A DNA stretch of 64,000 bases from Amborella trichopoda. Its lineage: Eukaryota; Streptophyta; Magnoliopsida; Amborellales; Amborellaceae. The notes under the pieces were generated by a model that was not told where the DNA came from, ran no database searches, and worked only from the letters and a program-made list of their open reading frames with translations. Positions 34,210 to 45,389 of this stretch are shown piece after piece (position 1 is the stretch's first letter; each line of letters begins with the position of its first letter). Both the position numbers and the translations under genes were made by a program. Where the stretch lies: assembly GCF_000471905.2 (NCBI RefSeq), contig NW_006499801.1:2979463-3043462 (forward strand), written 5' to 3'.

Positions 34210-36180
34210 TCTTGGCTTCAAATGGCCACGAAATTGGGAATCACTCAAGATTGTTTAGAACCGCACATTACACAAATTCAGTGTTGGACTTGAGCAACTC
34301 TCATGTTACAATATGATTTATTATTTTTTCTTTGATTAGCATTATTTTTTCAACAGGTGATGCGACTCTAGCATTAGCAATTAGCTCAAATCATGGAGTG
34401 CCCAAGTAGGCATCTGATTCCTGGTTTTGAAAGAGACACAAAACTTGGGTATAAGGTGCAATATTTGTCCATCCGAGGCAGAATTATCCCCATCTGTCTT
34501 CCACAGGTTCACACTCAAGGTGGTGCTACATTATGTTAAAAAGGAAGATTTGAGAGTTAATTCAGGTGCTCCATAACACTTTTAGACAACTACTACAACA
34601 AATCAAATTTGTTGGCCAATGGTTTGGCAAAGAGGAAGTGGATACGTTCAAAAGAATTGCCCCAATTTTGTACAGCACTACAACTTCACTACTACTATTA
34701 ATTTTAACATGGCATTGTACTTGTATATATATATATATATTTTTTGGCGTATCAGAGGAAAAATGATTATTTATTTGGATTAGAAATGAAACTCAATACG
34801 TCATATTACTGCACCTACCACTCTAACCGCCTACGTCTTGAGTCCATTTCTATATTTATACTGATTTTTAAGTATATTGAAACCCATTATAATTGTGTAT
34901 TTAAAAAAAGTCCAGTGCAGCTCTTCTAACAGGCTCATGAATTTATGTGTAAAAGCGTGCACAATTGGTACAAAGATCTGCACATTCATGAGCCTTGTCA
35001 CCAGTAGAGATTAGGTTTGGAGCTGTTCGAGTTGGCTCAAAACCGACAAGGTAACGGTCTAAGCCTTCAACCCGCACTTAGAATTACATGAGCCAGCCCG
35101 GAACCAGTGGGCCATAAGTCAATAATTTTTATACCTTTTTATTATTTATTTGTATAATTTATTTTGTCAATATAATCACTCAATCCAACACATAACCACT
35201 CAAGCCGGTTCAGTTCAATACACCAAGCTGTCCGATTTCATAAACATTGGTGAAAATATTTTATCAACGATTTAAAAAATAGACCCGGATTGGGCATCCC
35301 AAAAATCGGTATGGATCGGTGAATCGGCGGTCTGAATTACCGTTTTATTGTGTGGAAAAATAATCAACAAGCAAAAAACTAGTTCGAATCGATGAATCAG
35401 TAGTCCATATTGCCATTTACTATATGAAACCGCCGATTCCTTTTTAGGCTTGGACCATTTTTTTTTTATATATGAAAAATCCAAATGGTGCGACTGATAG
35501 ACCGGACGATTCTAAGTCGACCGAGCATTTTTTAAATTGGAGGATTTTATTGTTTCTCATGTGCCACTATTCAATTATTTGTCATTATAAAGAAACATTT
35601 GGTTGTTTGGCCATTAATTTGGTCCCTATAATGTCTCACTCATGAGACTGGCCCTGTCCTTCGTAATTAAAAGTTCGGGATAGAAGCATGAATATATCAG
35701 AAAGCATGGGCAAGATTCGACTTTTGCCATTTAATTTTTAAAAAATAAATTTAAAATTTAGTTTCTAGGGTGGGGCATGGTAAGAAGCCAGGTAACGAGA
35801 CTTTAACAGGCGAGATTCCTCTTTTCCTTTTTCGCCGACTTCTTTTTCGCTTTTTTAATTATTCCCTTCTTCACAAAATTCCCTCCTTTTCGGATTTCCC
35901 CATTTGATTTTCCCTATAAAAGATTTTCTCATAATATTTTTAAATTTTAAGTATTCCTTTCTTCACAAAATTCCCCTTTTTTCGGTTTTCCCAATTTGAT
36001 TTTCCCTACAAAAGATTTTCTCACAATATTTTTAAAACGAAGGCTAAATAATAGGTGATTCAAATAATTTATAAAAAAATTAATTTTTAATTTTTTTAGA
36101 GATCAATACCAATTTTAATGATAATCTTTAAGGGTCTAAATACATAGCCAGAGAGTCTTTTACTATCATAAACTCATAAT
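34210..36180. other. Intergenic DNA upstream of the NRG2-like gene
   Basis: No gene is supported. The stretch contains an (AT)n run near 34723-34740 and degenerate GATCGG-type repeat sequence at about 35260-35540 whose ends look like an eroded inverted pair. Two near-repeats of TTCCCTTCTTCACAAAATTCC-like words occur near 35860 and 35950. Confidence 0.45.
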
Positions 36181-36189
36181 AATATAATA

Positions 36190-36320
36190 TTATAAATAAT
36201 TCTCCCTCTTTCTCTCTATAACTGAAGAAATAAAATCTCTCTCTAAAAGTAAAGAAATAAAATCTCTCTCTCTCTAAAACCAAATAGATAATCTCTCTAC
36301 GTAAAACTAAAGAAATAAAA

Positions 36321-36351
<31 letters not shown>

Positions 36352-38617
36352 AACTCTCTCTCTCTCCTACCCTCTCTTCTACTACTTCCCTCTCTCTCTA
36401 AACCTCTTTCGTAACTCTCTGTACCCTCTGTACTACCTTCCAATATCGCTCTCCCCTCCTCTCTCTCTCTCTCTAAACCTCTCTCGAACTCCCTATACTT
36501 TCTCTAACTTCTTCGAATCTCTCTCTCTCTCTCTCTCTGAACCAAAAACTGGGTTTTTCTATGGGTTAGTAGGGTGCTTCTTCCTTCTCTCATTTTGCAC
36601 TATAGCTCTCTCTAATTCTTCTCTGTCTATCTGTAAACAAAAACTGGGTTTTCCTCTTCATTACTGGTATGCTTCGCCATTCTCTCCCTTTGCATTGTAG
36701 GCTCTAAGATGATGCTTTTTTTTTCATTTGTAGGAATTTTTACCAGTGCGAAACCACCATTTTCGTGTTGCTTTTTTCTTATCAAGAATCTCGACTTTGG
36801 TTTATTCTGTAACACATTGGTTCTCATATTCGAAAAGTTTTAGGAGAGGAGCTCGTTAAGTCCTCTGCATTTCTCAACTCAATAGTTGTTTTTGGTTCCC
36901 ATTACCTTCCATTTATAAAAATTTATAGCTCTGTTTATTTATTCGTGATTTCATTTTCTTCTCTTTTTAGCAAAGTTCGCTGCTACAGTTTAGTATTTTG
37001 TAACATTTTCTTATTTTTTTGGTTATGTAAAACTTTCACTGGTATGGCTTAGCCCAACTTTTGCATTGTTTTGAGATATAACCCCATTTTCTTTCCTTTT
37101 TGGAAGTTACACCAGAGGTCTTTAGTAAATTCTGGGGACTATTTACAGGAAAAATCCGTAAAAGTATCTGATTTTTTAGTCCAACTCTTAACATTTCTGG
37201 TGGTTCGGAACCTTGGTCTTTTCCATTGCTTGTAAACTTATGTCTTATCAGAAACATTATTCCGTTGTCTTGATTCTCAACTACCAGTTTGTTACCATTT
37301 TTGGAGAGATTTATCAGAGGAAATCACTTCATTTCATTGGCTTAATTCACATTGTGTTTAGATGAACGCAACCCATGATATAAATCTTGCAAACCACTTT
37401 TTTCCCATTCAAGTAACTTCTTCTTCCCAAAAACTTAATCTTGTTGCAAACTAAACTAGGTCTGGTTATTTCACCTTAAACCCCCTTCTTTCCTTTTTCT
37501 TGGTAAAATTCACAATTTTGAAACTCTGTTTTGGTAAAATGTGCTAGTTATGTTCATGCATCTTAGACTTCTTCAAACCCATCTAGGGCTTATGCATTTC
37601 ATTGTCCTTTATATTCAAAACCCTAGATTTAGTCTTTTGAATAACCGTTTCCTTATCTTTACTTTTCCTTTCTTTTGGTCATGATAGGTGCTTTTCTGAG
37701 GCTGTTGTCAAGTTTTGTCTCTTGCTTTGTGGAGTTGCTGAGCAAAGGTATAAAGAAGTAACCCAACTGCTTCAAATTGAAGGTTAGTCATCTGCTCACT
37801 TAACTTGTCTTAGCCTTTTTATGTGTGACTTGGTAATCAAGGAAACATATATCCTTTCACCCTATGTTATTTAGAGCAAAATAAGGCAATCATATGACTG
37901 TTAACTCTTGAGAGTTTGATTTTCGGCACAGGATTTCTAGTTTTAATTGTTCCCCGGTGTGGTTTTGGCCGGAATTTCAGGAATTTGGAAGTTTCCCTGT
38001 TATTGATGGTGTATTTGGTGGGGTGGTTATGTTTTAGTTATTGTTCTATTTGTTGTTTTAATTATTCTTCTCTTTTTTGTCATGTAATGTGACTAGAATC
38101 TGATACCGGGTGGTTATGGTTTCCTTTTAGGAATAAGCTCTCATGGTGTATGCCCTTTTTGGTGTGATATATCCCTGATTTCAGCTCTTGCACCCAGAAA
38201 AACAGTGGGCTCAGGGTCTTATTTATTTTGTTTTCCGTCATTCTTATGTATAATTATTTTGAATAAATTATGTTAGGTATAGAAAAATCTTTGTCTTGGT
38301 TTTCATTTTTTTTTTCACCACAGTTATTTAAATGCCTGAAATCAATGGTGGAAGCTTGTTTCTGTTGAAATTTTGCACCTTGCACTTGTATAAAATAAAT
38401 AGCACCTTGCATGTTAAATTTTGTCATTTATCAATGAATTTTTGTGCTGGTAAGCCTAAACTTTTGTTTTTCTGTAGTGAATTAGAGTTTGAGAGTTCCT
38501 GGCATCTGCCAGTAAAACAAAGGAAAATCCTATGAAATTGGAGGAAAGTTATCAATTTCCCTGGTGTTATTCTAGCTTCAAATTGGGTTTGGCTAATTCT
38601 TAGAAGGAAAACAAGAG
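36190..38617 (+). promoter_or_regulatory. CT-rich leader and probable leader introns of the NRG2-like gene
   Basis: At 36200-36640 there is a strongly pyrimidine-rich block with repeated AAATCTCTCTCTCT and TAAAGAAATAAAATCTCTC units. The 2 kb between it and the start codon is T-rich and looks intronic. A plausible last leader exon begins at 38478 after TTTTCTGTAG, and a possible middle one is at 37688-37747. The exact leader structure needs transcript evidence. Confidence 0.45.
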
Positions 38618-40336
38618 ATGGGTTGTTCCACTTCAAAGGTCGATGATGAGGAAACCGTACAACTCTGCAAGGACAGAAAGAAATTTATCAAAGAAGCAGT
38701 GGAGCAAAGAATTCTCTTTGCCACTGGTCACATAGCGTATGTTCAAGCTATTAGAAGGCTTATAGATGCGTTGAATAATTTCGTAGAGCTAGAGAAAGAA
38801 AGTAATCGTGAGATTCTCTTTGGATCACCAATACCTATTTTCACACCAGTGAAAGGGACTCCGATCTCATTATCTTCGACCCCATCAAAACCATACGATG
38901 GAGCTTCACCTGTCATGAATTACATGAGATCAGGAGGAACTTCAGCAGTTACAATGGAGTTAGAGACAGAACCAATTCACGAGATTCACTTTGAATCTCC
39001 AATACACATCTTCACACCAGTGAAGAAGTCTCCTCTTTCATTTTCTCCTACCCCATCAAAGCCCGATCATGGAACTCCACCTGTTATGAACTACTTAAGA
39101 TCAGGAGGAGGAAATTCAGCAGTTTCTATGGAGGAGAGGCCTCAATCTCCAGAGACTTCTAGAGTCGAATCCTACTCTCTAGGAATCGAAGGTTTCTTTT
39201 CAATGAATTCTCCTCGGAATTCGTATTACTACCCTTCCCCGTACAGCAGAGAGGGTTATCAACCCTACCCATCACAATCCCCAGCTCAAGCTTCTCCATG
39301 GGACTTTTTCTGGGATCCGTTCGCTTCATTGGACTTGTCATCCTACCCTTCACGGAACAGTTCTTATTCCCAAATGCTTGATGATGAAACCAGGGGGTTC
39401 AGACAAGTCAGGGAAGAAGAAGGGATTCCTGAATTAGAAGATGAAAGAGATAATGTTGGTGTTGCAGAAGAGAAAGAGATTTCAGCTGGTAAGAGAAGAG
39501 AAGAAGAAGCTACTGCTGATAAACCATTCTCTTCTGAGAATAACATGGCTTCTAAAACTGAAGAGGTTAGTGAGAGAAGTAATGGTTCAAAAGATGGTGG
39601 ATCTTTTCCTGAAGAAGCACCTAAGGAGCCATCTCCAAAGGTGGAAACTGAACATCAAATGAAAGGTCTCTTATCTCAGGGTACTGAGAGTGTTGGAGTA
39701 TCAGAAGCGCAAAACACTGGGGAAGTCGAGGTGAGAGATGGACAAGAAGAGGTGGCTAATGAAGAAGTCCCAGAGGGGGTCCCTGAATTTACAGCTTTTT
39801 TGAACCACAGAGCTACATGTTTGGCTGAGCTTGTAAAAGAAATAGAGCATCAGTTCCTTATAGTTTGTGATTCTGCTAATGAAGTTTCTACAATGCTGGA
39901 GGCCAGCCGAGCACAGTACTCAGCAACTGCAAATGAACTTTTAGGTGAGTTTGTCGACTTATCATTAGTTCTCTCTTATGTGTTCAAGATTTGGCCTCTC
40001 TCTCTCTCAATTGATTTTAATTGGTGCAGCTATGAAGATGTTGAATCCAATTGCTTTAATACGATCAGCTTCTTCACGTTCTTCGTCTTCAAGAACTTTC
40101 CAAGCTTCTTCGAGTTCCCGAGATGACATGGATGATAGTAGTAGTGATTTCTCTGAAGAGTCTTGCATGCTTTCTGGGAGCCATCAATCCACATTGGACA
40201 GATTATACGCATGGGAGAAGAAGCTATATGATGAAGTCAAGGTATGGTTAATTTCAGTCAAGCTCTAGTATTAACCACTGCATGAGAATCACTTAAACAT
40301 TTATAAGTACCATATTCCAAAACTCTCCAGTTACTG

Positions 40337-40378
<42 letters not shown>

Positions 40379-42835
40379 GCGTATGTGTCTGGATTCGTTA
40401 AACAGGTTGATGGCATAAATGTGGGGAATACTGATTGTCTATTTTAGCTGAAGCAGCGAAAAGGAGTCACATCCTAGTTGAAGTAATTATTGTCAATGAT
40501 TTTAGCCTTTTGTTCCCTCTCTTTGCAGTCGGGTGCTCGCATACGAATAAAGTATGAAAAGAAGTGTATGCACTTGAGAAACCATGATGCAAAAGGCGAT
40601 GATCCATGGGCAGTGGACAAGACCAGAACAGCAATAAGAGACCTCCATACAAGGATCAAAGTTTCGATACAGTCAGTTGAGTCGGTGTCAAAGAGAATCC
40701 AGACTTTGAGGGATGAGGAATTGGAGCCACAACTTACAGAGCTAATACAAGGGTACTTTTCTCAGACTTGTTTTCTAGTAGCTTTCTAGATTCCCATTAA
40801 GATCCCCATTTGGATTTTACCGGTCTGTTTCTTGTTTTTTATTTTTATTTAATTGAGTTCCCCTTTTGGATTTTACCTGTCTTTTTCTTGTTTTCTTTAT
40901 TTTTCATATGCTTCAATAATGGAAGAAGATACCGACCGCATGGAATTTCTTCTTTCCTTTTTCTTCTTGATAGGTTCGTCAATAATTAATTGTCAGCTTT
41001 TTACCATTTCCCAAACGAAACTTCTTTTTTTTCTCCCATCAAATTTATCTTTAGATCATAAATAGAGCGAATTGGATATATTCTGCAACAATCTCTTGTA
41101 TCTGAGATCACCATCACAAGAGATTATGTGAAATGTGGAAACTTGTTGAGAGTTGAAGCTGTGACCAAATTGCAGAGAGTAAAGACCTATTGTATGATTG
41201 AGGATTTCAACAGTTACCAAGGTGTCCAATTTTTATCCACATGTATGTGAGATGGAATATTTTGCGTAGGAATAACCTGATGCCTTATTTAATTGCTTCA
41301 TATATTACATGTTCAAAAGACCGTACTTCCCACTTTAGGAAAGTTTAGAGACTGCCTCTATCTGTTTCAGGAATTGCAAAGCACCCTTGAATCTGGAATG
41401 ATCAAGCAATGCCTACAAAGTAATCTTTCCATAAATGCAAAGAAATTTACAACATATGTATTCCTATTTTCCAATTGTACCCTTGAAGCATCACTCTATG
41501 AAAATCCTCTAAATTGTAGGTAAGTTTGTTTTTGTTCTTCATCAAATCTGTTCTCTAACTCCTTTTCTTGTCAAATACGATCAAAGCTGGCCTAAGCTAG
41601 GCCATGCTATTTCATCATTAATAGGTCCTTGATGGCACAAAGAACTAGTTCAAAATAGACTGAAGATGTTATTTTAGCCCTTTGAAACTCTCATTGATCC
41701 ATAACTTTCAGCACGTGGCCTTATGATATTTATTTCAAATGCCCTGCTATCGGGAAGTTAGAACCATACAAATATGAACCACATGAAAAAGAAATGAGAT
41801 TCTTTTTTTCTTTTTTCTTTTTTTTTGGACATTTTGGTCACTAATTAACTGCTGATAACAAAATTGAGATTTTTTACAAAAGGATTGCCAATAACGTTGA
41901 TCCAGTTCGCCAATATGACCCAAACAACCCAGATCAGTAGAAAATTGAAATCCTAAGTGGTATACGCTAGTGAAATTCACATATTTTTTCTATATATGTT
42001 GCATTATTATTAATCATTTATTCATTTTTAATAACAATACAGATTGGCGAGGATGTGGAAGGTCATGGCAGAATGCCACGAAGCCCAAAAGAGAGCCATC
42101 TCCGAATCGAAACTTGACCATGTGAACCCCAGTGTTTCCTCTGAGCCCCACCGTAGAGTCACCAACAGGCTAGAATCCGAGCTTCAAAACTGGCAAACAT
42201 GTTTCAGTAACTGGGTCTCTGCTCAAAGAGCCTATGTACAAGCACTGAATGGCTGGCTACTAAGGTGCATACGTCTCGACCCTGAGCCTTCAAAGATTCC
42301 GTTCTCTCCCCTTCGCTATGGGGCCCCTCCAATATTTAGCATTTGTAGGCATTGGGCCAATATTTTTGAGAAACTCCAAGAAACCCATGTGCTTGGGAGC
42401 ATAAAAGCTTGCTCGGAGAACATGAGGACCTTATCGGAGCAACAATTTGAGGAGATAAAGCAGAAGAAGAGAGCAGATACTCTCGAAATGAAGGTTAGAA
42501 ATGCATATAGGTCTGAGAGTCGGCGGATGGAGAAGTTGACGTTTAGTCTGCCAGATTCTGGCCATGCATTACCGGAAGCAGGTGCACTATTGCCAGAATC
42601 TGGCATGGAAAGAATTGAGAGCTTTAGGGTGCAACTTGACGAGGAGAAAAGGAGGCATAGAGAATTGATGGAAAAGACAGCTGAGGACACAGTTGGTGCC
42701 TTGTGTTCAGGTCTTTCAGTGGTTTTTGAGGCTTTGGTTGAATTTTCGGGCCTCTCAGCGCAAGGTTATGAAGAGCTCGAAAAGCAAGCTATAAAAGCAA
42801 AGCACTTGTACGAGTCAGGAAGGGTGCGTGCATGA
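38618..42835 (+). CDS. DUF630/DUF632 protein (NRG2-like)
   Basis: Exons 38618-39944, 40030-40241, 40529-40752 and 42043-42835 join in frame with GT-AG borders to give 851 residues. It starts MGCSTSK, a typical N-myristoylation and palmitoylation signal, followed by the DUF630 block (VQLCKDRKKFIKEAVEQR, residues 14-31). A Pro/Ser- and acid-rich linker holds SPWDFFWDPFASLD (226-239), a family hallmark. DUF632 begins near residue 388 (GVPEFTAFLNHRATCLAELV) and runs through WKVMAECHEAQKRAI and SELQNWQTCFSNWVSAQRAYVQ-type helices. Arabidopsis relatives include NRG2, a nitrate-signalling regulator; other members are poorly known, so the role is inferred. The linker carries a 57-residue tandem duplication. 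The 1.3-kb intron 3 has no clear insert. Confidence 0.92.
38810..39133 (+). repeat. In-frame tandem duplication in the NRG2-like linker
   Basis: Residues 65-114 and 122-172 align with a 57-residue (171-bp) period. Both contain IFTPVK, TPSKP, PVMNY and RSGG blocks and end SAV-x-ME. DNA similarity is visible too (TTCACACCAGTGAA in both). Related proteins, as I recall them, have one such block. Confidence 0.85.
40340..40374. repeat. (CT)n microsatellite in intron 2 of the NRG2-like gene
   Basis: A pure CT dinucleotide run of roughly 35 bp between exons 2 and 3. Confidence 0.9.
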
Positions 42836-44058
42836 AGATGGAAAGGGTTACTGTTTTTGTAATTATTTGGCAGGAGGCGTTGTTTGTGTAATTAGTTTTG
42901 GTGGGTGGGGGTTGTTCATTTGTACCCTTCTGAAAGTGACCAAGATGCATGCACTAGTTGTCCTAACAAGTTTAGTAATGCATGCACTGGTTGTTCTAAC
43001 ATGGTTACTAGAATAGAGAGAGCTGCAGGCTCTGCCTATTCTAAGGTGGTTACTAGAATCAGAGATGCATGCCCTCCTTGTTGATGGTTATGAATGCATT
43101 GATTCTTTTATTTTCTTTTGAAGAAATCATAAAAGAAATGGGCCCAAATTCCATTTAAAAAATTGGGTCTTTGGGATTTTCAACTTGTATTTAAGGTGGT
43201 TTTTTCTGTTTGCTTGAGAGACACAGAGGCCTCCGTTGATACAGTTGAAGAATGTCATGGTTTTTTAATGCTTCGATCTCTGGTAATTTCAAATAGGAAT
43301 CGTGTACTGGAAGATTATTTATTTTTGGTTTATGGCGGTCATAATTATCCCTAGCAAATAAGGCTATAAACTTTTGACAATCCTGGTTGTCACACAGTTC
43401 AAAAAAGATTTTTGGGACTTCAAACTCGGTCTTTGGCACACCTCGAACCATTTTTACATCCAACAGTCACAGTAATTACAGCATCTTTGTATTAAAAGCT
43501 AATAATCTTATTGTATATTTTTTCTTTCCAATAATAAAGCTCCATAAAATAGTTTGTGTGTGATACAACTGTAGAAGTGAGGAAAGGAGTTTTCTATTTT
43601 TTTTTTATAGTTTTTCCGGATGTTTTGTTAGTTTGATTGCCCTGTAATAACCCTTTTAATTAATAAAATTACGAAACATTGTAAAAAATCATGAGAAAGG
43701 ATTCTTTGTTGGTGCTAGAAATAAAACGTGGACGCCATATTGTGATACTCCGTCAGGTGAAGAGAGGAGTTCAATGAAGCATGATTTTCATATGACTATG
43801 TCGAGAGGCTTAAAAAAAATATCTAATAGAAAACAACCTAAAGAGTTTAGGTTTGACCGTCCCATACGCATATATTCTTTCTTTTTCAGTAATTTATTAA
43901 CCTCCAATCTGTAATTTATAAATCGCCAATCTGAGTCCAAGTTAGATTGGGATCAGGAGGTGTGCCATTCCGGTTTGAGGAACCCAGGTATTAAAAAAAT
44001 TCTAGAGTTCTTTCCAGTAACAAAAGAAAAAAAATCATATACGATAATTTTTATAAAA
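42836..44058. other. 3' flank of the NRG2-like gene and intergenic DNA
   Basis: The 3' UTR region has three loose repeats of GCATGCACTAGTTGTCCTAA and related words (42944-43082). A diverged family C-like segment is at about 43335-43500 (TTGTCACACAGTTC, CTTTGGCACACCT). No gene is supported. Confidence 0.45.
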
Positions 44059-44432
44059 AGGGTGCAATACTCTAAACAATCAAAGTAAAATGCATCTCCA
44101 AATAGTGTCGATAAATATGGCTTTAATGCTAAAAATCTTTGTGATAGAATTAATATATATGTTAATTTTTAATTATAAAAATTTAAAGCTTAAAAAATAT
44201 TGTAGATCGAGCAGATATATGAAAACTTTAAAATCTTGAAAATTGACGATCCAAAAATACGTTACAAGATGTACTATTTTCAAAACTTGAAATCTATTTT
44301 TTTCTCATGTCCACGCATCTTGATGTTGAGATGATCAATTTGAGGATATTTGGGCATGAAAACAACTTCCTCTGGTGAAATTTTTGAGGTGGGCTCTAAT
44401 TTGATTGTTTGGAGACTCGGCTCTATATGAAA
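44059..44432. mobile_element. MITE family A, copy A5
   Basis: The left arm remnant is ATACTCTAAACAATCAAAGT and the right arm GCTCTAATTTGATTGTTTGG then CTCGGCTCTATA. The interior matches other copies (AATAGTGTCGATAAATATGG, CATCTTGATGTTGAGATGAT). Confidence 0.7.
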
Positions 44433-44473
44433 TTTTTTCATATAAAAAACTGTGCCTAATAAATAAGGACCCA

Positions 44474-45020
44474 GTTTCTATGCGGCCAAGCCTGCATTTG
44501 TAGAAATGTGTGCCTCTTAATAAATCTATTTTTTGAGATGGATTTTAACATTTAATTTTTAAAGATATGTAATCTCTAACATGGAGAGCATGAATATATA
44601 AAATAAAATAAATAAAAATAAAAATTTAAAACTAAATATAATAAAGGATTGTATACAATGAGACCATTTACTTTTGGAATAGGGATGTCACAATTACTTA
44701 CAACCATCCAATGTGAAATTTGGTAATTTGTGCGTGTCACAAAGTTCGAAAAATTTTCTTTTGAACTTTGAACTTGGTCAATGAAATAAATGCAACCACC
44801 CAATTTCATATCTAATGGTCAAGATTTATTAGGACCACCTTGAATCAAAAGTAAATGGTCTCATTATATATCTTCCCAAATAATAATTCTAGCATCCATG
44901 GACCGTTAGTTTCCATTATTGTTAGATAGAACACCTACTTCCATCTATCTTTAAGATGAATGCTTTACACTTTTTGGACCACTTATGTAGAAATGTGGTC
45001 CAGTCTACATGAAACAAATT
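44474..45020 (+). mobile_element. MITE family B, copy B4, split by a nested MITE
   Basis: Starts GTTTCTATGCGGCCAAGCCT and ends near GGTCCAGTCTACATGAAAC, as in copy B3. It is interrupted at an ATAATAA site by a family C element at 44645-44879. Removing that insert gives the usual family B length of about 300 bp. Confidence 0.75.
44645..44879. mobile_element. Family C MITE nested in copy B4
   Basis: 235 bp flanked by 7-bp duplications ATAATAA (44638-44644 and 44880-44886). Ends are inverted: GTATACAATGAGACCATTTA and TAAATGGTCTCATTATATAT. Copy B3 shows the uninterrupted site (CATAATAATTCT). Relatives lie at 53658-53881 and 32345-32580. Confidence 0.8.
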
Positions 45021-45033
45021 TTCAATAAATAAA

Positions 45034-45347
45034 AGGTGTGTTTTATACAAGGCCACAACTTAAACAATCAAAGTAAGGTGTACCTTCAAAATCTACTGAA
45101 ACAATCAAACTCCTCTAATTGCTTTAAAATCTTTTTTCTCCTCTGATTATGAAATTTAAATTTTATAAATGGTTCATAATCAAGAAAATCTACAAATACA
45201 TAAAAATCATGAAAATGAAATATCCAAATAATGTGTGCAAGATGTGCATTTTTTATGACTTAAAATCTCTAACTTTGGTGTGTCATGTCTCAAGGTTGAG
45301 ATGATCAATTAGAAGGTTTTTAGCAAAGTAACAAACTTTTCCAGTAG
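45034..45347. mobile_element. MITE family A, diverged copy A6
   Basis: The left arm remnant TTATACAAGGCCACAACTTA and CAATCAAAGTAAGGTGTACC are followed by a family A-like interior (GTTGAGATGATCAATTAGAA). The right arm is lost next to the gypsy-like LTR. Confidence 0.5.
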
Positions 45348-45389
45348 ATTTGTGTGTTGTTGTTTTTTTTTACTTTTTCAATACAAAGT

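Noticed and set aside
39159..39662. Minus-strand and alternative-frame ORFs inside the NRG2-like exon 1
   Set aside because: They are shadows of the acidic, repetitive coding frame.
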